Shown: positions 29,853 through 40,007, numbered from the stretch's first letter. The stretch: DNA of 64,000 nt from an uncultured Clostridia bacterium (GCA_947166385.1 CAMVEB010000001.1:124001-188000), one strand, 5' to 3'. The notes: a model not told the origin generated them from the sequence alone. Made by a program: numbers and translations.

Positions 29853-31606
29853 AAAACCGCGAAAAGCATTCCTCCCAGATGCAGGCGCTTCGGCGGGTGC
29901 TGACCTATGTTCGGCCGCATATGCCTTTGCTGATGCTGTCTCTTCTGCTGAATCTCCTGACCGTAGTCCTGTCCCTGCTGATTCCCATCCTGATTGGCCG
30001 CGGAATTGACTGTATCCTCGCTGCTGGAAACGTGGACTTTACACGCCTGCTGACTCTGCTGGGTCAGATTGTTGCGTGCATCGGAGCCTCCGCGCTGTTC
30101 CAGTGGCTGTCCGGACTGCTGAACAACCGTCTCACCTATGGAACAGTCCGGGATATCCGTCAGGATGCTTTCCGCCGCATTCAGGTGCTTCCTCTCTCCT
30201 TCCTGGATAGTCGTCCTGTCGGCGATACCGTTTCACGGATGGTTTCCGATGTGGATACTTTTGCGGACGGTCTGCTTATGGGTTTCACGCAGTTTTTCTC
30301 TGGAGTGATGACGATCATCGGAACCCTGATTTTCATGCTGACCCTCTCCCCGCTGATCACGCTGGCTGTTTTCATCCTGACGCCGTTATCTCTTTTTGTG
30401 GCCAGGTTTATTTCTTCTCGCACCTATCGGATGTTCCGTCTCCAGTCTTCCACCCGGGGAGAGCAGACCGCCCTGATTGATGAAACTGTTGGCAATCAGA
30501 AGCTGATTCTGGCCTTTTCCCATGAACAGGCGTCTCTGGAGCAGTTTGATGAGATCAATTCCAGGCTGGAGGAATGCTCGCTGAAAGCAACATTCTTCTC
30601 ATCCCTGGTTAATCCGTCCACCCGCTTTGTCAATGCGCTGGTCTATGCCGCAGTGGCGCTGATTGGAGCGTTGACAGTTCTCGCCGGCGGTCTCTCCGTC
30701 GGCGGGCTGACCAGCTTCCTCAGCTATGCCAATCAATATACAAAACCTTTCAATGAAATCTCGGGGGTCATTACTGAACTGCAGAACGCACTGGCCTGCG
30801 CCGCCCGGATTTTTGAGTTGATCGATGAAGAAGCTCAGACTCCGGATCCGGACAAACCGGAAGAACCGACCTCTGTAATGGGTCATTTTTCTCTGGAACA
30901 TATCCGTTTTTCCTATGATGAATCCCGTCCTCTGATCACAGATCTGAGTCTGAATGCGGCTCCGGGAACCCGGGTAGCCATTGTCGGCCCCACAGGCTGC
31001 GGAAAAACAACGCTGATCAATCTCCTGATGCGTTTTTATGATCCGCAGTCCGGCATCATCCGCCTGGACGGTGTCAGAACCGATGCCATGCGCCGAAGTA
31101 CGCTGCGCAGGAACATTGGAATGGTTTTGCAGGATACCTGGCTTCCTGCCGGCACAATTCGCGAGATCATCACCTTCGGCAGGCCGGAAGCCACAGAGGA
31201 GGAAGTCATTGCTGCGGCCAAAGCATCCCATGCTCACAGTTTTATCCGCCGGCTTCCGCAGGGATATGATACCCCGATTGCCGAAGGAGGTGGTTCCCTT
31301 TCACAGGGGCTGCAGCAGTTGCTGTGTATCACCCGCGTCATGCTTGCCCTGCCTCCGGTTCTGATTCTGGATGAGGCAACCTCTTCCATCGATATCCGGA
31401 CGGAGCAGCGGATTCAGAAAGCCTTCGCCGCTATGATGCAGGGACGGACTTCCTTCATTGTTGCTCATCGACTTTCAACAATTAAGAATGCTGATATCAT
31501 TCTGATGATGAAGGACGGCAACGTCATCGAGCAGGGCAGCCATGAGCAGCTGCTTCGGAACAACGGTTCCTATGCAGCGCTCTACCGTTCCCAGTTTGAG
31601 CAATAG
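29849..31606 (+). CDS. ABC exporter half-transporter 2 (degenerate signature motif)
   Basis: TM domain plus NBD GPTGCGKTTL, LSQGLQQLLCITRV, VLILDEATSSID; ATGA overlap with half 1. Confidence 0.92.
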   Translation: MKNREKHSSQMQALRRVLTYVRPHMPLLMLSLLLNLLTVVLSLLIPILIGRGIDCILAAGNVDFTRLLTLLGQIVACIGASALFQWLSGLLNNRLTYGTVRDIRQDAFRRIQVLPLSFLDSRPVGDTVSRMVSDVDTFADGLLMGFTQFFSGVMTIIGTLIFMLTLSPLITLAVFILTPLSLFVARFISSRTYRMFRLQSSTRGEQTALIDETVGNQKLILAFSHEQASLEQFDEINSRLEECSLKATFFSSLVNPSTRFVNALVYAAVALIGALTVLAGGLSVGGLTSFLSYANQYTKPFNEISGVITELQNALACAARIFELIDEEAQTPDPDKPEEPTSVMGHFSLEHIRFSYDESRPLITDLSLNAAPGTRVAIVGPTGCGKTTLINLLMRFYDPQSGIIRLDGVRTDAMRRSTLRRNIGMVLQDTWLPAGTIREIITFGRPEATEEEVIAAAKASHAHSFIRRLPQGYDTPIAEGGGSLSQGLQQLLCITRVMLALPPVLILDEATSSIDIRTEQRIQKAFAAMMQGRTSFIVAHRLSTIKNADIILMMKDGNVIEQGSHEQLLRNNGSYAALYRSQFEQ

Positions 31607-31612
31607 TTTTCT

Positions 31613-31903
31613 TTACTTCATACCGGCGATTTCTTCCCGAAGTTCATCAATCCGATCCTCCAGGTCATTCCGTTCTTCCTCCCATTCGTCATGCTCGTCG
31701 CTGTAAAGATCTATAGGTTCATCAATCTCCAGCAGCTCCAGTCGCTCTTCCAGCTCTTCCAGTTCTTCTTCTTTTTCCTCCCGGGTCGGTGCGTAGTATT
31801 TTGCGAATTCTGCGTTTTGCTCATAGGAGATGTTTCCGTGTTCATCCATACGGATATCCAGTCTGTTTTCAGGATAATTCGGAATTTCACTCATCTTGCG
31901 CAT
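31613..31903 (-). CDS. Small acidic coiled-coil protein, 96 aa
   Basis: EEKEEELEELEERLELLEIDEPIDLYSDEHDEWEEERNDLEDRIDELREEIAG. Confidence 0.55.
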   Translation of the reverse strand: MRKMSEIPNYPENRLDIRMDEHGNISYEQNAEFAKYYAPTREEKEEELEELEERLELLEIDEPIDLYSDEHDEWEEERNDLEDRIDELREEIAGMK

Positions 31904-31986
31904 CCTCCTGTCCGGATTGTCTTACGGCTTTTTCTGTGATAAAATCATAACCGGTTTCATTCCGGATGTAAAGGAGTCATTTTGAT

Positions 31987-33813
31987 ATGAAAGCATGGTT
32001 ATCCCGGCTGAAAGCCGATCTGGATTTCATTCCCGCATCCCCGGAGGAGCTTGCCCGTTTTGAATTGTCCCACGCGCTCCCGGAGCTGGACTGCAAGCTG
32101 GTTCCTGATCCGTCCCTAGGCGAAGGCTATCGTCTGGAACGCACAGGAGATCAGGCATTTACGATCACAGGCGGCCCTTCCGGTCTGCTCTATGGCGCCT
32201 ATGCGTTCATTCAGCGTTCACTGGCAGGGGAATCCCTTCCTGATTTTCTGGAATCATCCCCCCGCTATGCACTGCGGATGATCAACTGCTGGGATAATGC
32301 TGACGGTTCTGTGGAGCGGGGGTATTCCGGCTCCAGTCTTTTTTTTGAAGGCGGCCGCCTGTCGTATGATCCTTTCCGAATGCGCGAATTAGGCCGTCTG
32401 ATGGCCTCCGTCGGTCTGAACGTGCTCTGTATCAACAACGTCAATGTACATTTCCCCGCGCAATTACTCCTGGAGGATGCTCTTCCGGACGCGGCGGCCC
32501 TCGCGGATATTTTCCGTCCCTTTGGCGTCCGTCTGATGTTCTCTGTTGACTTTTCCCAGCCGATGCGGCACGGAATTCCCACAGCTGATCCGCTGGATAA
32601 TGCCGTCCGCACCTGGTGGAAGGAGACAGCGGCAAGAGTCTATTCCGCCATCCCGGATCTGGCCGGTTTTCTGGTGAAAGCTGACAGTGAAGGCCGGCCC
32701 GGCCCTTTTACCTATGGGCGGAATCATGCTGAAGGGGCAAATATGCTGGCGGACGCGGTTCGTCCCTTCGGCGGAACAGTGGTCTGGCGCTGCTTTGTCT
32801 ACAATTGTCGTCAGGACTGGCGGGATACAAAAACAGACCGTCCCAAGGCTGCCTGGGAGCATTATGCATATCTGGATGGGCAGTTTGCTGACAATGTCAT
32901 CCTGCAGGTCAAGCACGGTCCCTTTGACTTCCAGGTACGCGAACCTGTTTCCCCTCTTCTCCTCGGCATGAAGAAAACTAATCTGGCCATGGAGCTTCAG
33001 CTGGCACAGGAATACACCGGCCACCAGGTCGACATCTACACCATGATCCCCATGTGGCGGGAAGTGTTTGATGAGCTCCCTTCCGACAGGATCATGTCTC
33101 TGGCGGCTGTATCCAACCTGGGCCGCGATGACAATTATACAGGTCATCCGCTGGCGGCAGTCAACTTCTATACCTACGGTCTGCTCGCCTGGGATCCTGA
33201 TACGGAGTCCCTGCCTGCCGTATCCCGTTGGGTCCGGCTGACATATGCTTTCTCCGATACGGAGGAGGGGAAACTTACAGAGCTGCTTCTTTCCTCCCGC
33301 CGCACGTATGAGAAATATACGGCCCCACTGGGAATTGGCTGGATGGTCACCCCTCATGATCATTACGGTCCGAATCCTTCCGGGTATGAATATGATCTCT
33401 GGGGAACGTACCATAAAGCCAACCGGGACGCGGTCGGCATTGATCGGACATCTTCCGGCACCGGCTACCTACTCCAGTATCCTGAATCCTACCAGCGAAA
33501 ATATGAGAATCCGGAAACCTGTCCGGATCTGTATCTGCTGTTCTATCACCGCCTTCCCTATGCTTTCCGGATGAAAGATGGGCGGACCTTGATTCAGCGC
33601 ATTTATGACGATCACTTTGAAGGTTATGAGGAAGCAAAAGCGATGTGTACCGTTCTACGTACGCTTCCCTTCCCGGAGCCGGACCGGCAGGTGATTCTTT
33701 CCCGGATGGACCTGCAGCTCGGAAACGCCCGGGAATGGTGTGATATTATCAATACTTTCTTCCATCGTCTCTCCGGAGCGGAAGATGAAAACGGCCGGAA
33801 GATCTATGACTGA
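31987..33813 (+). CDS. GH67-family alpha-glucuronidase
   Basis: INCWDNADGSVERGYSG, GFLVKADSEGRPGPFTYGRNHAEGANMLADAV, VWRCFVYN, LQVKHGPFDFQVREPVSPLL are GH67-like. Confidence 0.9.
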   Translation: MKAWLSRLKADLDFIPASPEELARFELSHALPELDCKLVPDPSLGEGYRLERTGDQAFTITGGPSGLLYGAYAFIQRSLAGESLPDFLESSPRYALRMINCWDNADGSVERGYSGSSLFFEGGRLSYDPFRMRELGRLMASVGLNVLCINNVNVHFPAQLLLEDALPDAAALADIFRPFGVRLMFSVDFSQPMRHGIPTADPLDNAVRTWWKETAARVYSAIPDLAGFLVKADSEGRPGPFTYGRNHAEGANMLADAVRPFGGTVVWRCFVYNCRQDWRDTKTDRPKAAWEHYAYLDGQFADNVILQVKHGPFDFQVREPVSPLLLGMKKTNLAMELQLAQEYTGHQVDIYTMIPMWREVFDELPSDRIMSLAAVSNLGRDDNYTGHPLAAVNFYTYGLLAWDPDTESLPAVSRWVRLTYAFSDTEEGKLTELLLSSRRTYEKYTAPLGIGWMVTPHDHYGPNPSGYEYDLWGTYHKANRDAVGIDRTSSGTGYLLQYPESYQRKYENPETCPDLYLLFYHRLPYAFRMKDGRTLIQRIYDDHFEGYEEAKAMCTVLRTLPFPEPDRQVILSRMDLQLGNAREWCDIINTFFHRLSGAEDENGRKIYD

Positions 33814-33823
33814 TCTTCCGGCC
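33793..33823. terminator. Terminator spanning the GH67 stop codon
   Basis: GGCCGGAAGATC...GATCTTCCGGCC followed by CTCTTTTATTTTT. Confidence 0.8.
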
Positions 33824-33828
33824 CTCTT

Positions 33829-35517
33829 TTATTTTTCCTTATCGGGATAAAAATGGCGTTCCAGCCGTTTCTCAAATTCCTTGACAGGCAGCGGTTTGTC
33901 ATAATAGAATCCCTGCGCGATTTCGCATCCGTTCTTTCGGAGAATTTCTACCTGTTCCCTGGTCTCAACCCCTTCAGCGACACAGGTCAGTCCGATTTCC
34001 TTCGCCATGTTGACCACGTGATAGAACATGATATTCTGTCTGTTCTGGGTTTTCTGTTCGTTCAGCGGGAGAAAGTCTTTATCGACCTTCAGGATATTCC
34101 ATGGGATTTCCCGGATCAGATTCAGAGAGCTGTATCCGTTTCCGAAATCATCCACGGAGGTAAAGATCCCGGCTTCCTCCAATCCTGTCACGACGCGCTT
34201 GAGATCCCTGAATTCAACATCGGTCGTAGTTTCTGTCAGTTCAACCTCAATATACTGATGCGGCACCCGGTTCCGGTCAATAATACTCAGAATATGGTCC
34301 AGAAGATCGAGATCCACCAGGTGACGTCTGGAGAGGTTCACAGAAATCCGGACAACCGGTTTCCCTTCATCCAGCCAACGGCGGATATCCTGACAAACAT
34401 GTTCCAGGACATAGAAATCCAGTTTACAGATATCCATGCTCTGTTCCAGCATCGGGATAAAATCAATCGGCATAACCAGCCTGCCGTTGTGATACCAGCG
34501 GCTTAATGCTTCCGCGCCGACAATTCCGTTCGTTCCGATATTGATTTTCGGTTGGTAGAACACCAGGATCTCCTGGTTTTGAATGGCCACCGGAAAAAGC
34601 TGCTTTATGCGCATGGCTTTTTCTTTCTGTTCGAGCATGTATTCATCAGAGAAGACGATATCACCCCTGCTTCCGCCTTTGGCGATGGTGTACGCATTGA
34701 TAATCCGGTCCATCAGATCTCCGAAATCATGATAATAGAAATCATCTGGAACCAGGATGACGCCGGCGTTGGTGGAGACCATCACACGCCCGTCCTCTTC
34801 TTCGCTGTAATAAATGGGTGTTCCCTCCAGGTATTTAATCACCTCGTCCGCTTGATCTTTTCGGAAAAGGATGACAAAATTGTCACCGCCCAGCCGGCTG
34901 ATAATGCCGCCTTCTCCGGCAATCTTTTCCAGGCCACTGATAAAGTTCCGCATAACCTTGTCACTCAGTTCACGGCCCAGCTGCTGATTGATCAGGGAAA
35001 AATGCTTCAGGTCGAACCGGGCTGCTCCGTACTTGCTGAGTTCCTGCTCTCCGCCGATCCGGTTGACAACGCTTGTAAACATCCGGATATTGCTGTATCC
35101 GGCATCATCATATAAAGTGGCCTGTTGAACCATCATCTGCATTCGGTTCCGACTCATAAAAGTCAGCATCATATTCTGAATCAGGTTGATCCTGCGGCGT
35201 TCTTCCTCTGTCCACGGATCTGTGCCGGCCTCGTGGTATACCCGGCATACCCCGATAACCATATCATTGATCTCGCTCCGGCGTGTCATAACGCCGTCCG
35301 TCTCTGCAGCGGTATCGATCGGAATATATGTATCGCCTTCTCCTTTTCTTTCCATCGCAATGCTCTTGAAAAAATGCGTTTCTCCCTTGCAAACCCGGAG
35401 AATTGCACAGATTTCCCGCAGATGCTTATAAACCGCATCCAAATCGATCTGATGAAGGCTCGCCATCTCAGCCGTCAGTTTTTCCAATAACTGATAGTAT
35501 TGCACATCGCGATCCAT
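33829..35517 (-). CDS. Degenerate GGDEF plus EAL domain protein, likely c-di-GMP phosphodiesterase
   Basis: GGDNF in place of GGDEF; EAL motifs GAEALSRW, VNLSRRHL, ELTETT, DDFGNGYSSL, LKVDK, EGVETREQ are present. Confidence 0.88.
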   Translation of the reverse strand: MDRDVQYYQLLEKLTAEMASLHQIDLDAVYKHLREICAILRVCKGETHFFKSIAMERKGEGDTYIPIDTAAETDGVMTRRSEINDMVIGVCRVYHEAGTDPWTEEERRRINLIQNMMLTFMSRNRMQMMVQQATLYDDAGYSNIRMFTSVVNRIGGEQELSKYGAARFDLKHFSLINQQLGRELSDKVMRNFISGLEKIAGEGGIISRLGGDNFVILFRKDQADEVIKYLEGTPIYYSEEEDGRVMVSTNAGVILVPDDFYYHDFGDLMDRIINAYTIAKGGSRGDIVFSDEYMLEQKEKAMRIKQLFPVAIQNQEILVFYQPKINIGTNGIVGAEALSRWYHNGRLVMPIDFIPMLEQSMDICKLDFYVLEHVCQDIRRWLDEGKPVVRISVNLSRRHLVDLDLLDHILSIIDRNRVPHQYIEVELTETTTDVEFRDLKRVVTGLEEAGIFTSVDDFGNGYSSLNLIREIPWNILKVDKDFLPLNEQKTQNRQNIMFYHVVNMAKEIGLTCVAEGVETREQVEILRKNGCEIAQGFYYDKPLPVKEFEKRLERHFYPDKEK

Positions 35518-35594
35518 TTGCGTTGTTCCCCTTTTTATCTGCTTTATCTGGAATTTGAATACAAAAAAACTATTCTGAACTGATTACGCAGGAA

Positions 35595-35623
35595 ATTATA
35601 GCATGATGTTGAATGTAATTCAA
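35595..35623 (-). promoter_or_regulatory. Putative promoter of the EAL gene: TTGAAT-17 bp-TATAAT
   Basis: Reverse complement TTGAATTACATTCAACATCATGCTATAAT. Confidence 0.7.
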
Positions 35624-35626
35624 CAT
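35606..35626. promoter_or_regulatory. 21-nt palindrome overlapping the EAL-gene promoter
   Basis: ATGTTGAAT-GTA-ATTCAACAT, perfect 9-bp arms. Confidence 0.6.
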
Positions 35627-35721
35627 TTCTATGGACTATTTTTCGTCTGAAAACAGAGACTGTTCAATCCTGCTTTTATGCTTTATAATACAGCTGTGAA
35701 CAAATGGAGGGAGGTTTTTTC

Positions 35722-36198
35722 ATGCAACCGAATCCCGCTGCAATGAAATCCGCCGGAAGGAAAATCAGCCTGATGATGGGCATCATTCTCAGCTTTTTTC
35801 AGTCCCTGATCGGTCAGCTCCGGTCCGGTCACTTTGCCCTGCCTGCCTGGCTTCTTTCCCTGGCCGTCAGCATAGTTGTCAGTTTTCTCATCAGTTATGT
35901 TGTTCCGATCCGGAAGATTTTTCAGAATGTCTGTACATCTTGGAAATGCAAACCCGGCACCCTGAAAGCCCGCCTGTTGGAGACGCTTGTATCTGATCTG
36001 GTCTTTACGCCTTTGCTGACGCTGGTCAATGTCTTCATTGCCTGGCGCGGGGCTGTATCTCAGGGTGCACGGATTCCTTTCCTGCCGATGTACCTGTCTT
36101 CCCTCTGGGTCAGTCTGCTGGTCGGATATGTTCTTGCTTTCTTCTGTCAGCCTCTCTGTATGAAGCTGGTTTTGAAAAACCGTCCTGCCGGAAATTAG
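35722..36198 (+). CDS. Small membrane protein, possibly DUF2798-like
   Basis: About four TM segments; start MQPNPAAMK after GGAGG. Confidence 0.55.
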   Translation: MQPNPAAMKSAGRKISLMMGIILSFFQSLIGQLRSGHFALPAWLLSLAVSIVVSFLISYVVPIRKIFQNVCTSWKCKPGTLKARLLETLVSDLVFTPLLTLVNVFIAWRGAVSQGARIPFLPMYLSSLWVSLLVGYVLAFFCQPLCMKLVLKNRPAGN

Positions 36199-36237
36199 CA
36201 CACAGAGCCGTTGCTTCTTTGCGTTTTGGCAAAAAAA

Positions 36238-36266
36238 CCGCTTTCCTGTCATCATCAGGTAAGCGG
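36238..36266. terminator. Convergent terminator
   Basis: CCGCTTTCCTG...CAGGTAAGCGG with CTTTTT on plus and TTTTTTT on minus. Confidence 0.65.
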
Positions 36267-36281
36267 CTTTTTCAGTTGATC

Positions 36282-37391
36282 CTAACCTTTCCCGAGTTTC
36301 ATCCATCCGGGCAGTTTAACCTTCTTGCCGCGGTTCGCCAGGACCACACTCTGCAGTAGAATGAACAGTGCCAGCATGGCGCCGCTGGTAATCGTCTGCC
36401 ACCATGGTTTGGTCAATCCGGAAGCTGTGACAATCAGCTTGATCGTAGCAAGGATCATCACGCCGAAGAAAGTACCGATAACATTTCCCACACCGCCGGA
36501 AAGCAGCGTTCCTCCGATGATGGAAGAAGCAATGGCATCCATCTCACCGGCTGTTGCGTTGGTTGCATTTCCTGAAACATTATGCATCATGAAGACAAAT
36601 CCTGCAATCCCGGCCAGAAGACCGCTGAACAGATGAGCGGTAAATCTTGTCCGCTTCACATTAATCCCCAGCATGAGGGCGCTCTGTCTGTTGCCGCCAA
36701 CAGCGTAGAAATTTCTGCCGATCCTGGATTTGCGCAGCATGACTGCAATGATGAACAGAATGGCAATCGCGATAATCACACCGATTTCAATCCGGGCGGG
36801 AATCATGACGCCTTTCTTGTTTGGTGATCCCAGGAATCCGATTTCAATCCGGTGCTGAATGATGTCAAGGATGCCTGGTTCTTCCTGGACCGTCAGCTGC
36901 ATCGGTTCCACGCTGACAATGGTAATCATTCCTCTGGCGAAGAACATGCCAGCCAGGGAAATAATAAACGGTTGAATATCCAGATAGGCAACCAATGCTC
37001 CCTGAACGGCGCCGAATGCCAGTCCGATTCCGATGGCAATACATGCCGCCAGAGCAACTTTCACACCGTCGCTCATACCCTCCGCCGGCAAAAGTCTGCC
37101 TTTCAGGAACATTACATCCACCATGGACACCAGAGCAACAATGCCGGCGACTGAGATATCAATTCCGCCTGTAATCATGACAATCGTCAGCGCGCATCCG
37201 ATAATAATCAGGTAAGCATAGTTATTCAGAATATCAAATATCTGCTGGGGTTTTCTGAATCCGCCGCCCCAGATCAGAATCCCTGCAAGATACATGGCTG
37301 CGAAGATTCCGATAGAAATGTACATCAGGAGATTTGCATTGGAAATCTTTTCACGGCGAACCTGCCCGATCGCTTTCGTATTCACTGTCAT
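36282..37391 (-). CDS. Sugar ABC transporter permease (YjfF/RbsC-like)
   Basis: GGIDISVAGIVALVSM, YAVGGNRQSALMLGINVKRTRFTAHLFSGLLAGIAG. Confidence 0.92.
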   Translation of the reverse strand: MTVNTKAIGQVRREKISNANLLMYISIGIFAAMYLAGILIWGGGFRKPQQIFDILNNYAYLIIIGCALTIVMITGGIDISVAGIVALVSMVDVMFLKGRLLPAEGMSDGVKVALAACIAIGIGLAFGAVQGALVAYLDIQPFIISLAGMFFARGMITIVSVEPMQLTVQEEPGILDIIQHRIEIGFLGSPNKKGVMIPARIEIGVIIAIAILFIIAVMLRKSRIGRNFYAVGGNRQSALMLGINVKRTRFTAHLFSGLLAGIAGFVFMMHNVSGNATNATAGEMDAIASSIIGGTLLSGGVGNVIGTFFGVMILATIKLIVTASGLTKPWWQTITSGAMLALFILLQSVVLANRGKKVKLPGWMKLGKG

Positions 37392-37392
37392 C

Positions 37393-38514
37393 TCAGGCCG
37401 CCCCCTTTTCCTTCAGGAATCTTCCGGCACTGATCTGATTCTTTAGTTTGCGGAAAGCTTCCTTGACTACGGGAGATCCGAGCACAACCAGTAGGATAAT
37501 CACAATGGCCTTGTATGCTTTAACATCGGTGGATGGCACTTTCATCGCATACAGGGTAATCGTCAGTGCCTGGATTGCATAGGCGCCCATAATGGAACCG
37601 ACAAGGTTGAATTTTCCGCCTCCCAGGTTGTTCCCGCCGATTGCCACTGCCAGAATCGCGTCCATTTCCACATTCAGCAGCAGTGTTTCATGGTTGATCA
37701 GACTCAGGCGGCTCATACCGATCGTCCCCGCCATGGCGCAGCATACACCGAGAATGACAAAGGTAAGCAGTTTCACGGCCACAGGATTGATGCCGTTCAG
37801 TTTGGCTGCCCCCTGATTGATTCCGACTGTCTGGACATACAGTCCAAGCGTAGTGGTTTTGAACAGCACTCCCAGCACAATCCCCATAAAAATGACAATC
37901 AGGATAGGCGTCGGAACAGGACAACCCGGAATAAAGCTGCCGATCGCGGTGATAATCGGACTGGAAACCGTCGGAGTCGCACCGCCGTTAATCCAGTAAG
38001 CAATGCTGCGACCGCATGTAAACAGGATCAGAGTGGCAATCATGGGCTGGATTCTGAATACGGAAACAATGGTACCGTTGAAAGCTCCGAACAGCATGGC
38101 AACCGCACAGCATGCCAGAATTCCGAGAGCCACTGTCCAGGGGGTAATTACTTCAGTGCTCTTCAGTACTTTCACCAGAGCACTCCCTGCAATAGCAGCC
38201 AATGCACCGACAGAAATATCCTGTCCGCCGGAGGCTGCTGTGACCAGCGTCATTCCCATGGCAAGGATCACCAGTTCAGAGGCGCCGTTGAAAATACTGA
38301 TCAGGTTTCCCTGGAGAACAGGGTATCCGTCATTGTTGGTGACCATTCCGATGGAAAAGAAACTGGGATCCCGGATCAGGTTGAAGATAATCAGGATCAG
38401 GATGGCTACTAACGGTATCAGAAGTTGGGAGTTTTTCTGCATAAACCCGCTGGATGATTTTTTCTTATTAGCAGGCATTCTCTTTCCCTCCTCCTGCGAT
38501 GGTATACATGACAT
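37393..38514 (-). CDS. Sugar ABC transporter permease (YtfT/RbsC-like)
   Basis: GGQDISVGALAAIAGSA, VQTVGINQGAAKLNGINPVAVKLLTFVILGVCCAMAG. Confidence 0.92.
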   Translation of the reverse strand: MSCIPSQEEGKRMPANKKKSSSGFMQKNSQLLIPLVAILILIIFNLIRDPSFFSIGMVTNNDGYPVLQGNLISIFNGASELVILAMGMTLVTAASGGQDISVGALAAIAGSALVKVLKSTEVITPWTVALGILACCAVAMLFGAFNGTIVSVFRIQPMIATLILFTCGRSIAYWINGGATPTVSSPIITAIGSFIPGCPVPTPILIVIFMGIVLGVLFKTTTLGLYVQTVGINQGAAKLNGINPVAVKLLTFVILGVCCAMAGTIGMSRLSLINHETLLLNVEMDAILAVAIGGNNLGGGKFNLVGSIMGAYAIQALTITLYAMKVPSTDVKAYKAIVIILLVVLGSPVVKEAFRKLKNQISAGRFLKEKGAA

Positions 38515-39991
38515 TGCTTTGCGTCAGTTCTTTTCCTTTCAGTTCTCCGACAATCTTGCGGTCACGCATGACAATCAGGCGGCTGCAGGTGCGCAGCATT
38601 TCCTCAATTTCCGAGGAAATAAACGTCACGCTCATTCCCTCCTCTGCCAGCTTCAGGACCAGTCGCTGGATCTCCGTTTTTGTTCCGACGTCAATCCCGC
38701 GGGTCGGTTCATCGAGAATCAGATAATTCGGATGGGTCAGTAGCCAGCGGGCGAGGATCACTTTCTGCTGGTTCCCGCCGCTCAGGCTCTTAATCGGCGT
38801 GTCCTGATTGGCTGTTTTGATTTCAAGTGCCTTAATATATTCATCCGCGAATTCTTCCGTTTCTTTTCGGTTCAGCGGATGGAAAAATCCTTTCATGACC
38901 TGCAGAGCCAGGATGATGTTCTCCCGGACAGACAGGTCGGCAATGATTCCATCGCGCTTCCGGTCTTCCGGCAGATAGCCGATCCCGGCTTTCATAGCCT
39001 GAATTGGTTTGGTGATATTCTTCACTTTTCCGTCTACTGTTACCTTGCCGCCGGTCACCCGGTCCGCCGCGAAAATCGCCCGAACGCTTTCACTGCGTCC
39101 GGAGCCAAGCAGTCCGGTAAACCCGTTGACCTCGCCTTTGGCGATCCGGAAATCGAATGGTTTCGCTTCAGATGAACTCAGTCCCTCTGCCTCGTAATAG
39201 GCTTCTCCGCTGGAAGCATTGGCACTGGCTGCTTTGTCCAGATCGGAAAGGCCTTCCAGCTCTTTTCCCATCATTTTGGAAACCAGCTCTACCTGGGGCA
39301 GATTTTGAACTTCATATTCACCGACCAGTTCACCGTTCCGGAGTACGGTAATCCGATCGCTGACCGCATAAACCTGTTCGAGGAAGTGTGTGACAAAGAT
39401 GATTCCGACGCCGCGGCTTCTCAGATCGCGCATGAGACTGAAAAGCATTTCCACTTCTTTGTCATCCAGAGAAGATGTCGGTTCATCCAGGATCAGCACC
39501 TTGCATTCCGCGTCCACTGCCCGCGCAATCGCAACCATTTGCTGCACAGCCAGCGAACAGGAACCCAGCTGTTGCTTTGGACGCGCCGGAATGCTGAGAC
39601 TCTCCAGCAGCTTCCCTGTTTTCTTTTCCATCTCTTTCCATTGAACGCGCATTCCTTTTTGCCGGCCGATATACATATTTTCGGCCACAGAAAGATTTGG
39701 ACAAAGCGTAATCTCCTGGTATACCGTACTGATTCCCTTGTCCTGTGCGTCCTGTGGAGAACGAATGGTGACAGCCCCGTCGATGCCGTCAACGTGGATC
39801 TCCCCTGCGTCTTTATCATAAACGCCGGTCAGAACCTTGATCAGGGTGGATTTCCCGGCTCCGTTTTCTCCCATCAATGCATGGATCTCGCCCTTTCTCA
39901 GCGTGAAATCTACATTCTGCAACGCTCTCACGCCGGGAAAGTTTTTGCAGATCCCCCGCATCGTCAATACGATTCCGTCTTCCATCCGCAT
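38468..39991 (-). CDS. Sugar ABC transporter ATP-binding protein with two NBDs (YtfR/RbsA-like)
   Basis: MGENGAGKSTLIKVLTG, LILDEPTSSLDDKEV, SGGNQQKVILARWL, LILDEPTRGIDVGTK. Confidence 0.95.
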   Translation of the reverse strand: MRMEDGIVLTMRGICKNFPGVRALQNVDFTLRKGEIHALMGENGAGKSTLIKVLTGVYDKDAGEIHVDGIDGAVTIRSPQDAQDKGISTVYQEITLCPNLSVAENMYIGRQKGMRVQWKEMEKKTGKLLESLSIPARPKQQLGSCSLAVQQMVAIARAVDAECKVLILDEPTSSLDDKEVEMLFSLMRDLRSRGVGIIFVTHFLEQVYAVSDRITVLRNGELVGEYEVQNLPQVELVSKMMGKELEGLSDLDKAASANASSGEAYYEAEGLSSSEAKPFDFRIAKGEVNGFTGLLGSGRSESVRAIFAADRVTGGKVTVDGKVKNITKPIQAMKAGIGYLPEDRKRDGIIADLSVRENIILALQVMKGFFHPLNRKETEEFADEYIKALEIKTANQDTPIKSLSGGNQQKVILARWLLTHPNYLILDEPTRGIDVGTKTEIQRLVLKLAEEGMSVTFISSEIEEMLRTCSRLIVMRDRKIVGELKGKELTQSNVMYTIAGGGKENAC

Positions 39992-40007
39992 GCTCCCTTC
40001 TGAAAAA

